Positions 18,994 through 28,557 of a DNA stretch of 64,000 bases are shown here, piece after piece; the stretch's first letter is position 1, and every line of letters starts with the position of its first letter. The notes beneath the pieces are model-generated. The model worked only from the letters and a program-made list of their open reading frames with translations. It made no database searches and was not told the origin of the DNA. This stretch comes from Thalassobium sp. GTDB taxonomy: Bacteria; Pseudomonadota; Gammaproteobacteria; Pseudomonadales; Oceanobacteraceae. The stretch covers positions 210,153-274,152 of the forward strand of contig NVUW01000014.1 in assembly GCA_002733205.1 (NCBI GenBank). The letters run 5' to 3'. Both the position numbers and the translations under genes were made by a program.

Positions 18994-19291
18994 CCTTCTG
19001 TTTGCTTAAGGAGGATGGCTTTTCCACGCGGGCAATACGTGTAACCAACATGCGCAGCAGCATAAAACCAAGCAACCCCGGCACCAATTGCTGCCAGTGA
19101 TCACCGAGAATAAAATAGAATCCGGCCACCACAACCAAACTGCGAAACAACATACTGAACATAAACAGCAGCGCAACATACTGGCTGGAGCCCAGACGTC
19201 GTATCGTCCACCACAGGCCAAAAAAGTAAAATGCCCCCAAAAGAGCACCGGCCAGCAAGGCCAACAGGCTGTCGGTTGCGGTGGTGATCAT
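18977..19291 (-). CDS. atpR: N-ATPase accessory membrane protein AtpR
   Basis: About 104 residues from the ATG at 19291 (MITTATDSLLALLAGALLG). Longer in-frame starts would run into atpQ. Three hydrophobic segments alternate with arginines (WWTIRRLGSS, FSMLFRSLVVVAGFYFI, LGFMLLRMLVTRIARVEKP). AtpR is one of the two proteins that mark N-type operons; its conserved arginine inside a membrane helix has been proposed to interact with the c-ring glutamate during assembly. Here it lies between atpQ and atpB, the canonical position. Confidence 0.85.
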   Translation of the reverse strand: MITTATDSLLALLAGALLGAFYFFGLWWTIRRLGSSQYVALLFMFSMLFRSLVVVAGFYFILGDHWQQLVPGLLGFMLLRMLVTRIARVEKPSSLSKQKDGYAP

Positions 19292-19310
19292 CCATGCGCT
19301 TTCAACTGAA

Positions 19311-19730
19311 CTAATCACGCGGCTCTCCGTCTTCAGATTGATGAATTTCTTTATCTTCTTTATCGACCCACCGCCAGGCATTAAAGCAACCAAGAAATAA
19401 GCCAATAACCAGCAGCATCAGCGTCCACGAACGGCCGCCCGGATAACGGTTATCCAACCAGACACCCAGTGCCGCACCGAGCAGGGTAGGAATGGCCACA
19501 GACCAGCCAATCAACCCCATCATGCCTAACCCGGACCACACCGTTTGACTGACATGACGCTGCGCCTTGAGTTTGCGCGCTGCCATATCTCCCACGCTCT
19601 GGCTGTAAGAGGAATCCGCCGCTTTTTTCCGGCTATTTTCCGTCTTATGGTTATGTCCGTGATCTGTAGCAGGCGGCGTTAAAGAGCGGTCTTTATTGCT
19701 GGCCACTTGGGTATCAGGTTTATCCTTCAT
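19311..19730 (-). CDS. atpQ: N-ATPase accessory protein AtpQ (AtpI-like)
   Basis: 139 residues. A hydrophilic, probably disordered N-terminus of about 60 residues (HGHNHKTENSRKKAADSSYS) is followed by two membrane helices (GMMGLIGWSVAIPTLLGAAL, then WTLMLLVIGLFLGCF) as in AtpI/AtpQ proteins, which assist assembly of the c ring. The start overlaps the atpC stop (ATGA, 19727-19730). The long polar leader is unusual for the family and shares low-complexity character with the AtpD leader in this operon. Confidence 0.87.
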   Translation of the reverse strand: MKDKPDTQVASNKDRSLTPPATDHGHNHKTENSRKKAADSSYSQSVGDMAARKLKAQRHVSQTVWSGLGMMGLIGWSVAIPTLLGAALGVWLDNRYPGGRSWTLMLLVIGLFLGCFNAWRWVDKEDKEIHQSEDGEPRD

Positions 19731-20143
19731 GACAGGGTTTTATCCTGATTAAAGGTTGCCAGCCGCTGAATAAATCCATTTTCCATTTTCGCCAGTACCG
19801 AACGCAGGCGTTGTTCATGTTCATCCAGGTGCATAAATTCCTGCTCGACCGCCTGGCGTAACTGGCTCAGTGCCATTCCTCCCGTGGCGTTGCGTACTGA
19901 AACCAACACATCAAAACCGCTTTTAACCAACACGCCTTCATCAACCGCAATGCAGGTTTCATCGTCGCCGGCGATTTGATAAACCAGAATGCCGGCGGAC
20001 AGCGAGGCCACACAGTCAAGCCGGTGGGGCAGAATGCCAAACGCGCCGTCAGGCGTTACCGCCACAATGCGTACCACCCGGTCTTGCCGGGCAAAGACTT
20101 TATGCGGCAGCAGAACGTTAAGATTCATCTGTGCTGATGGCAT
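19727..20143 (-). CDS. atpC: N-ATPase epsilon subunit
   Basis: 138 residues. The N-terminal beta sandwich (LNVLLPHKVFARQDRVVRIV, then GAFGILPHRLDCVASL) matches the epsilon/AtpC domain with its GxxGILPxH-type loop. The C-terminal helix pair is present (AVEQEFMHLDEHEQRLRSVL). It lies immediately after atpD, four bases downstream, and overlaps atpQ by four bases. Epsilon binds gamma and the c ring in the central stalk and often regulates hydrolysis. Confidence 0.88.
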   Translation of the reverse strand: MPSAQMNLNVLLPHKVFARQDRVVRIVAVTPDGAFGILPHRLDCVASLSAGILVYQIAGDDETCIAVDEGVLVKSGFDVLVSVRNATGGMALSQLRQAVEQEFMHLDEHEQRLRSVLAKMENGFIQRLATFNQDKTLS

Positions 20144-20147
20144 CCTG

Positions 20148-22283
<2,136 letters not shown>

Positions 22284-23999
22284 ATGAAAAAACCTTCTGT
22301 GCGCGCGCTGACCGCCGCATTATTACTGTCGGGCACCGCGCTGGCAGCCCAGGCCGAAGACAAAGTCTGTCTGTATGAACATGCAGAATATCAGGGCGCC
22401 GAATGGTGTTATGGCGTTGGTGATAACAGCTGGATCGGCTCTTCCCGCAACGACAAAGTGTCGTCCATTAAACTGTACGGCAACAGCTATATCGAAATTT
22501 TCGAGCATAGCAATTACGGCGGTAAACACAGCCGGGTGATGGCCAATACCTACAAAATGGGCAATATGAACGACGGCATCAGCTCATTTAAAGTGCGTAA
22601 CCGCAACAGCAATGATTTTTCCTGTTTATTCGAGCATCCGGGCTTCCGTGGTACACCACACTGCTTGCAGGCCGATGAAGGTGAATCCGATCTGAATAAT
22701 GTATTACTGGGCCGTAACAAAGCCTCTTCGCTGCTGGTTGCCGGTAAAGCCAATGTCGAGATTTTTAATTACCCCGGCTTTAACTACAGCAAAGAAAACC
22801 GCATCCTGACGCGCAGCACGTCCAATCTGGAAGAGCGCCCGGCGAGCTGGACTGAAGATAATATTGATTCTTTCCGCGTGACGTCACGTGCACCAACCGC
22901 CCAGGAAGCCGCGATCGATATTACCGAAGCTGCTGGTTACCGCAGCCCTATCCGCGAAACCAATGCCCTGGCATCACACAATGCGTTTAACAGCACCGCG
23001 TATTTTGGCGGTCAGTTGATTCCCGGCCCGAACCATCGCCGTGCATTGATCGAACAGCTGCAACTGGGTGTGCGTTTCTTCGAACTGGATGTCAGCAAAG
23101 GTGGCAGCTACACCAAGGTGTGTCACTCGGTTGATTGCGGCACCACCTTTACCACCACGCTGCGCCGCATGCTGGGCGAAGTGGACAGCTGGCTGAAAGG
23201 GGCCGACGCCAATGACGTGGTGTTCTTCTTCCTGCAGGATGACATTAACGGTGACAGCGCGGGTTACCAGCAGTTGCAGCGTGATGTCGAATGGATGGGC
23301 GATATTGTCTACACCGCCGGCAGTTGTCAGACCATTCCCTACGACCTGACCTTCGAGCAGATCCGCCAACAGGGAAAACGGGTATTTATTTATAAAGACG
23401 ATGGCAGCACCGGCTGTGATATTGCGCAGAGCGTTGCTGTTAATTTTGAACAGAACAAAGGCGTCAGCGGCCTGAACGTTTATGAAAATCACTTTAACAG
23501 CAGCCGCTATGTACGCTCACAGGAATGCATTAATTATTTCTGCAACGACAATGTCAGTGCCGCAGAAGCACTGACTGGTCTGCAGAATGGTATTAACGCT
23601 TTTGGTCTGGATATGCTGGAGGAAGGTGATATCGATGGCAACGGCGCACGCCTGAACAACCAGCTCTGGGCCGTCGGGCCGGAAGGTGCAGCTTCTGCCT
23701 ACAGCAACGGCAAAGTAGCCCGCTTCCACGCCAGCGGTAATCGTTTTATGAGCGTTGCCGGCGACAGCAGCCTGAACTATGCCTGTCGTAACAGCAGTGG
23801 CCAGTGGGTCATCACTCAGGCGATGGGTAATGCTGCTAACGGTACCGCCGCCTGTGCCGCTGAATATCCGGGCTACGCCTACACCACCCCGGCCAGTGCC
23901 TATGAAGCCCGCCTGCTGCGCGATGCCATCACCTCTGGCAGCGACGTGCATGTGAACTTTGCGGTAAGTAATGGCCAGTGGTTGCCGGATCGCTGGTAA
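22284..23999 (+). CDS. Secreted protein with beta/gamma-crystallin-like repeats and PI-PLC X-like domain
   Basis: 571 residues from the ATG at 22284 (GAGG just upstream). It has a Sec signal peptide (KKPSVRALTAALLLSGTALA, cut after AQA). About residues 25-205 hold three crystallin/I36-type motifs (CLYEHAEYQGAEWCYGVGDN; IEIFEHSNYGGKHSRV; CLFEHPGFRGTPHC). The rest resembles phosphatidylinositol-specific phospholipase C catalytic domains: ALASHNAFNS for the first His, LGVRFFELDV for the strand with acidic ligands, KVCHSVDCG for the second His. Paired cysteines suggest disulphides and an extracellular location. It probably hydrolyses a phosphodiester lipid headgroup, possibly Ca2+-dependent. Activity is inferred. 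It is monocistronic, with a terminator 30 bases downstream. Confidence 0.75.
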   Translation: MKKPSVRALTAALLLSGTALAAQAEDKVCLYEHAEYQGAEWCYGVGDNSWIGSSRNDKVSSIKLYGNSYIEIFEHSNYGGKHSRVMANTYKMGNMNDGISSFKVRNRNSNDFSCLFEHPGFRGTPHCLQADEGESDLNNVLLGRNKASSLLVAGKANVEIFNYPGFNYSKENRILTRSTSNLEERPASWTEDNIDSFRVTSRAPTAQEAAIDITEAAGYRSPIRETNALASHNAFNSTAYFGGQLIPGPNHRRALIEQLQLGVRFFELDVSKGGSYTKVCHSVDCGTTFTTTLRRMLGEVDSWLKGADANDVVFFFLQDDINGDSAGYQQLQRDVEWMGDIVYTAGSCQTIPYDLTFEQIRQQGKRVFIYKDDGSTGCDIAQSVAVNFEQNKGVSGLNVYENHFNSSRYVRSQECINYFCNDNVSAAEALTGLQNGINAFGLDMLEEGDIDGNGARLNNQLWAVGPEGAASAYSNGKVARFHASGNRFMSVAGDSSLNYACRNSSGQWVITQAMGNAANGTAACAAEYPGYAYTTPASAYEARLLRDAITSGSDVHVNFAVSNGQWLPDRW

Positions 24000-24026
24000 C
24001 AGCATCTGCCGCTCGGCTCTGACCTT

Positions 24027-24059
24027 AAAATCCCGCGCCTGGCGCGGGATTTTTTATTT
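24027..24059 (+). terminator. Rho-independent terminator
   Basis: Stem ATCCCGCGC / GCGCGGGAT with loop CTG at 24030-24050, followed by a T-rich stretch, 30 bases after the phospholipase-like gene. Confidence 0.9.
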
Positions 24060-24122
24060 CCGCTACAGCCCAGAAAACTCTGCAGGCATAATGCTGTTTC
24101 CAAAGACAGCAGCCAACATCCG

Positions 24123-24983
24123 ATGCGCAAATCAGGCAAGCCGACCACCGCATTAACCGAGCGCAGTTTTTATCGCGCCGGCCCCGACCATCGCAGCGTG
24201 CTGGGTGGCGTGATTCCGGATTTCCTGACCATTCGCCAGTTGTTTGATTTTCGCGGCGTGGAAATTGGTCGCTGGGTAAAACAAAGCGAACAGGAATACG
24301 CTGCCGCCTGTTTCTACGATGCGTTGTGCGATTTAACCCAGATTCTCGCCGGGCAATTATTACCTACCGCTAAAACGCTGCGTCTGCGGCGCGAGCTGAT
24401 TTCGTTGCGCGGCACACTGGCATTGCAATATGGCCGCGGTGGCCGACCAGGAGTATCCGCACATTATTCACCGCTGCAACGCAGTTTTGCGCTGGCAAAA
24501 AATGCCGGCCCCGGCAGCATTGCGCATGAATGGTTTCATGCCTTCGACCACTACATGGCGGCCAAAGCATTTAGCAATGCGCCGCGCATGAGTTTTGCTT
24601 CTGCCCTGTGGCTGCAGAATGAATCGCCTATAGAACACCCGCTCAATGCCTTATTGGGCGAATGCTACAAAGCCATTTTACTCAGCCCTGACGGCAAAAA
24701 ACCCAGCCGGCTGTTTATCGCCTCCGCTGCGCAGGATAAAGCTCAGGGCAGCTGTTATTACAGCCAGCCGGAGGAACTCTGCGCCCGCGCTTTTGAAGCC
24801 TTTATTCAGGATGCGGTTATTAAAAATGCCTTTCTGGTAAAAGGCAGTAAAGAATCGGCGGAAGCGCAGCTGGGCCTTTACCCACAAGATGAACAACGCC
24901 GCGTCATCAACCTGGCTTTCGGCCGCTATTTTTCTGCACTGTCTCAAGCTCTGTTACGCCAGCCTGCCGACCCTGTGCGCTGA
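24123..24983 (+). CDS. HExxH metallopeptidase-like protein (CLCA_X-type)
   Basis: 286 residues. The key feature is IAHEWFHAFDHY at about residues 138-149, an HExxH zinc-site motif. C-terminal motifs (YYSQPEELCARAFEAFIQDA) put an acidic residue about 90 residues later, a plausible third zinc ligand. There is no signal peptide. It resembles the group annotated as CLCA_X family or polyvalent-protein HExxH domains often seen in bacterial and phage proteins; the physiological substrate is unknown. It starts 123 bases after the phospholipase-like gene, beyond that gene's terminator, so it has its own promoter. The stop codon is also the first base triplet of a 13-base tandem repeat (24981-25006). 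Confidence 0.65.
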   Translation: MRKSGKPTTALTERSFYRAGPDHRSVLGGVIPDFLTIRQLFDFRGVEIGRWVKQSEQEYAAACFYDALCDLTQILAGQLLPTAKTLRLRRELISLRGTLALQYGRGGRPGVSAHYSPLQRSFALAKNAGPGSIAHEWFHAFDHYMAAKAFSNAPRMSFASALWLQNESPIEHPLNALLGECYKAILLSPDGKKPSRLFIASAAQDKAQGSCYYSQPEELCARAFEAFIQDAVIKNAFLVKGSKESAEAQLGLYPQDEQRRVINLAFGRYFSALSQALLRQPADPVR

Positions 24984-25011
24984 GCCCATATTCTGAGCCC
25001 ATATTTTGAGC
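24981..25011. repeat. 13-bp tandem repeat at stop codon
   Basis: TGAGCCCATATTC, TGAGCCCATATTT, then TGAGC. The first TGA is the stop of the HExxH gene, so each copy supplies another stop triplet. Confidence 0.75.
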
Positions 25012-25202
25012 AAAATTACTTCCTTTATTGCGGTAAGACATGACGCTGACAACAAATGAATCAGGCTATTGCTGTTCGCTGCAATTGTCGTCAGGATGCG
25101 CATATCTGACCGTTACAGCCCGTTTGGTCTGAATTGTAACGAGTTGAAAAATTTAACCGGCAGGGCTGGAAATTGCAGCAAGCCTGCGGCAAAGGTACAT
25201 GC

Positions 25203-26564
25203 ATGCTATTCGATATCCGCACGCTGGTTGCCATTATGGCGATCACCACGCTGGCCAGCGCTGTTGCTCTGTTTTTATTCTGGCGTTTAGTGCCGGAGGA
25301 ACGTGGTTTACGTCCGGCGACGCTGGGCGCGGCCAGTCAATCGCTGGCAACGGTATTAATTGTCATGCGCGGGCAAATAGCGGATGAGCTGTCTATTTTC
25401 GCTGCCAATATGCTGCTGATGTTGTCCTACGCCCTGCTGTATCAGGCCATGCGTATTTTTTGCGGACAGCAGCCACAGTGGCGACTGCCTGCCGCGCTGA
25501 TGTTAACGCTGGCCCCCATCTTTTTCTTTTTCCCCGACACCGAACACCTTGGCTTAAGAGTGATTGCCAGTGCGGTGGGAATCGGCGTGCTGTGCTTTCT
25601 GATCAGCATTACTCTTTACCGCGCCAGACAGGAGCATCTGCCAGCGCGACGCGGCGTCGCCATTGCGTTTGCCAGTGCGGGTGTCGTCAGTTTAATCCGC
25701 ATCATCACCACCCTGAACAACCCACCGGAGAATATGGTTTTTTTCGATAAAAGTGACGATTCCGCTATTTTTATCTGGGGCATTATTCTGGCGTTTATTT
25801 ATGCGTTTTCCATCATCGTTATGACATCAGAACGACTGCGCGAATCACTCAAACAGAAACTCCGCGATGAGCAAGAGGCGCATCAGATCGCCGATCAGGC
25901 ACTGCAGGAGCAACGCGCGTTTGTCACCATGCTGTCACATGAATTCCGCACGCCACTGGCGATTATCCGCGCCAATACCGATGCCATTACCCTGATGTCA
26001 GATCATCAGAATGCAGACGTTGATGCAGCGGTCGAACGTATTGGCCGCGCCAACCTGCGACTGACAACCTTAGTTAATGGCTGCCTGAACAACGATCGTA
26101 TACAAAACCTGTTGTCTGATAACCGCGCAACCTTCCGCTGGGTGAATCTGGCCCATGTGTTACAGGAAGTGGCCGATGAGTACGATGTCAAACTGATCGG
26201 CCGTAGTGACCATCCGGCCATGGTCTTTGGCGATCATCATCTGTTATTTATTCTGTTTTCCAATCTTATTAATAACGCCCTGAAGCACGCCCGTAATCGT
26301 GCGGGTATTGAGTTTTCATGGCGGACAGATAAACAGAAAGCCGACATTGATGTCGCCGATGACGGCACGGCAATCGCCGCTGAATACCGGGAGAGAATTT
26401 TTGAAAAATACTTCCGCATCAATGCCGATAAACGCACACCAGGCACTGGCTTAGGGCTGTACTTTGTACGCACCATTGCCGAACAACATAACGGACAGGC
26501 CAGGCTGATCGGCGCTACGGACACCCGTTTCCGCATTACCCTGCCACTGAAGGAGACAGAATAA
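25203..26564 (+). CDS. Membrane sensor histidine kinase
   Basis: 453 residues from the ATG at 25203 (AAAGG nine bases upstream); a TTG at 25173 is in frame but weaker. The N-terminal 210 residues contain about seven hydrophobic segments with short loops and no large periplasmic domain, suggesting an intramembrane or small-ligand sensor. Then come a short coiled coil, the HisKA box (LSHEFRTPLAIIRANTDAI) and a HATPase_c domain: N box LFSNLINNALKHARN, G boxes ADDGTAI and TPGTGLGLYFV. Its stop overlaps the start of the partner regulator by one base (TAATG), so the pair is one operon. The signal is not inferable. Confidence 0.88.
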   Translation: MLFDIRTLVAIMAITTLASAVALFLFWRLVPEERGLRPATLGAASQSLATVLIVMRGQIADELSIFAANMLLMLSYALLYQAMRIFCGQQPQWRLPAALMLTLAPIFFFFPDTEHLGLRVIASAVGIGVLCFLISITLYRARQEHLPARRGVAIAFASAGVVSLIRIITTLNNPPENMVFFDKSDDSAIFIWGIILAFIYAFSIIVMTSERLRESLKQKLRDEQEAHQIADQALQEQRAFVTMLSHEFRTPLAIIRANTDAITLMSDHQNADVDAAVERIGRANLRLTTLVNGCLNNDRIQNLLSDNRATFRWVNLAHVLQEVADEYDVKLIGRSDHPAMVFGDHHLLFILFSNLINNALKHARNRAGIEFSWRTDKQKADIDVADDGTAIAAEYRERIFEKYFRINADKRTPGTGLGLYFVRTIAEQHNGQARLIGATDTRFRITLPLKETE

Positions 26565-27367
26565 TGAGCGACATCCGCGTATTGCTTGTGGATGATGAGG
26601 ACGATTTCCGCACCCCTATTGCCCTGATTTTAGCCAATCAGGGCATGGACGTTCGGCAAGCAGATTCCGCCGAAGCAATGGATTATATCCTGCAAAGCTT
26701 TACCCCGGATGTTATCGTCCTGGATGTGAATCTGCCCGGAGAAAACGGCTTTGATGCGGCCGGCCGCCTTAAGCAAAAAGGCTGTGGCAAAATCATTATG
26801 CTGACCGCCTATGGCGCACTGGAAGACCGCTTGGAAGGTCTGAGTCGTGGTGCGGATTATTATTTACCAAAGCCGGTCGACAGCCGTGAATTACTGCTGA
26901 TTATTAACAATATGGCCGCGCAGCAGAAGCCGGGCAAGCTGCCAGAGACAAAGATGGGAGAGCCAAAACCGGACAACCACAGCAATGCTGCAGCGACCGA
27001 CGCCAGGGAAAATCAGCAGACGGCCACAGAGCAGATCTGGCAGCTGAATTTATCCGAATGGCAAATTGTGCTGCCGCAGAAAACCATTCAGAGCCTGAAT
27101 TTATCGGAGCTTAAATTATTGCTGAAGCTGGCAAGCTCACCCGGTACCGCCATCTCCCGCAAAGAACTGTACGCCGCCCTTGGCTTTAAAGATTACGCCC
27201 CGGAAACCCGCAGCCTGGATGTGATGGTGTCGCGCCTGCGTCGCCGCTGCAAAGCTCAGGGCCATGAAATGCCGATTAAAACGGTACACAGTATCGGCTA
27301 CACCTTTAACGGCGCCATTCAGATTATTGGCAGCTCGGCGCTGGCAGAAGAAGTCGAAGCGATGTAA
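26564..27367 (+). CDS. OmpR-type response regulator
   Basis: 267 residues. Receiver domain: acidic pocket VDDEDD near residue 10, phospho-acceptor Asp in VIVLDVNLPGENG (about residue 55), Thr in MLTAYG and Lys in LPKPVD. A polar linker of about 40 residues (GEPKPDNHSNAAATDARENQ) joins it to a winged-helix DNA-binding domain (LNLSELKLLLKLASSPGTAI, then LDVMVSRLRRRC and KTVHSIGYTF). The linker is long for an OmpR-type protein. It is the cognate partner of the histidine kinase directly upstream. Targets are unknown. Confidence 0.9.
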   Translation: MSDIRVLLVDDEDDFRTPIALILANQGMDVRQADSAEAMDYILQSFTPDVIVLDVNLPGENGFDAAGRLKQKGCGKIIMLTAYGALEDRLEGLSRGADYYLPKPVDSRELLLIINNMAAQQKPGKLPETKMGEPKPDNHSNAAATDARENQQTATEQIWQLNLSEWQIVLPQKTIQSLNLSELKLLLKLASSPGTAISRKELYAALGFKDYAPETRSLDVMVSRLRRRCKAQGHEMPIKTVHSIGYTFNGAIQIIGSSALAEEVEAM

Positions 27368-27430
27368 GCAACAGGCAGACATTATTTTGCCGTGCGGCTT
27401 AAGCCGGCAACCGACAAAGCCCGCAGACAC

Positions 27431-27454
27431 AAAAAAGCCCGCACAAACGCGGGC
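27431..27454 (-). terminator. Rho-independent terminator, leftward
   Basis: Read on the minus strand: stem GCCCGC / GCGGGC at 27437-27442 and 27449-27454, followed by six T. It ends the 42-aa miniprotein transcript, about 40 bases past its stop. Confidence 0.75.
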
Positions 27455-27493
27455 CGTACACAGAGTCAGCAGAGATTAAAACAAACAGCTTTA

Positions 27494-27622
27494 TTACATA
27501 CTCAAATAAGCAACAATAAACAGCAGCCCGGAGCTGACTAACGTCGCCCACATATGGACGTGCAACATCTCGTTGTCGCTCAGTTCGTACTCAAAGCATT
27601 CAGTCTCGTCCACCACAGTCAT
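27494..27622 (-). CDS. Small membrane protein, 42 aa, unknown function
   Basis: A 42-codon frame reading MTVVDETECFEYELSDNEML, then HVHMWATLVSSGLLFIVAYLSM and stop. The N-terminal half is strongly acidic (eight D/E), and the C-terminal half is one hydrophobic helix of about 17 residues with no positive charge. Support for a real gene: amphipathic division with a clean membrane helix, codon usage like its neighbours, and a leftward terminator just after the stop. The ribosome site is weak (CAGG directly before the ATG). I recognise no family. It stands between the response regulator and the exonuclease, both of which seem independent of it. Confidence 0.6.
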   Translation of the reverse strand: MTVVDETECFEYELSDNEMLHVHMWATLVSSGLLFIVAYLSM

Positions 27623-27804
27623 CCTGATTGATCATCTATTGCCCCTATTTTAGAACAGCTGTGAACAACCGTTCTGTGACTCAGGGAGAATTTCGTAACC
27701 AATCCGTTTGAATTTGTAAGCACAGGGTGAGCGCTATCCGTTTACCTTTGCGTTACAGCCTGACGGCCAAGCATATTGCCCACGCTCAGCGGTCAATACC
27801 GCGC

Positions 27805-28554
27805 TCAGCTCCATAGCTCTCCCAGTGGAGTTTGCGGGCTGAAGTGATGCGCAATCTGCGCCTGTAACAGTTCGGCACAGGCCAGCGCATCGGTCTGGGC
27901 ATGATGAGGACGGTAAAAAGGCAGGTGATATCGTTTACGGCTTTCTGCCAGGCGCACCGAGGCCGGTTTATGCCCGCGTAAACGCTGCAGAAAGCCGGGC
28001 TGGCGACGGAAACGGGATTCCAGCGCCATGGTATCAATCACCGGAAATTCGATGCCCTCACCCAGCCGGGTCAGCAGTGCATTGTTGAGAAAACGCCGTT
28101 CAATACTGCGGTGATGAGCCACCACCACGCAGCCACTGAGCTGTGCCAGCAACTCATCCAGCACTTTACTCAGATCCGGCGCACTGGCGATATCGCTGTG
28201 GGTAATACCGTGCACCACGATGGACTCATGCGATAACCGCGCCCGCGGCCGCACGATCCAATGGGCGGCGCTGGCGCAGGAAATACGCGCCAGTGTCAGC
28301 GGCACCAAACCAATACTGACAATTCCCCCCTGCTGCGGATCAAGACCGGTGGTTTCAAAATCCATCGCCACCATCGGCACATCGGCAATGGCGGTAGCGG
28401 CATCCGGTACACCAGCCTGGTAATACTGCTTCAGGGCCGGATGACGGGCACTGGCTGCCAGTTCATGAAAGCGGGCGGGCCAATCCACCGCCGACAGGTC
28501 TTCGACACTGAGGCTGGATTCATTCTGCAGCTGACTGCGGGGCAGATAAAACAT
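27805..28554 (-). CDS. DEDDh 3'-5' exonuclease, DnaQ-like
   Basis: 249 residues. ExoI motif MDFETTG supplies Asp65 and Glu67; ExoII and ExoIII are VVAHHRSIERRFL and HHAQTDALACAELL, with the His-x4-Asp spacing of the DEDDh class, as in the DNA polymerase III proofreading subunit. About 55 residues precede the domain, longer than in stand-alone epsilon. Its start lies three bases after the end of the DUF294 gene, so they form an operon. In many proteobacteria a DnaQ-like exonuclease follows the cNMP/CBS/DUF294 gene in the same way. Substrate unknown; probably a DNA or RNA 3' end. Confidence 0.87.
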   Translation of the reverse strand: MFYLPRSQLQNESSLSVEDLSAVDWPARFHELAASARHPALKQYYQAGVPDAATAIADVPMVAMDFETTGLDPQQGGIVSIGLVPLTLARISCASAAHWIVRPRARLSHESIVVHGITHSDIASAPDLSKVLDELLAQLSGCVVVAHHRSIERRFLNNALLTRLGEGIEFPVIDTMALESRFRRQPGFLQRLRGHKPASVRLAESRKRYHLPFYRPHHAQTDALACAELLQAQIAHHFSPQTPLGELWS

Positions 28555-28557
28555 TCT

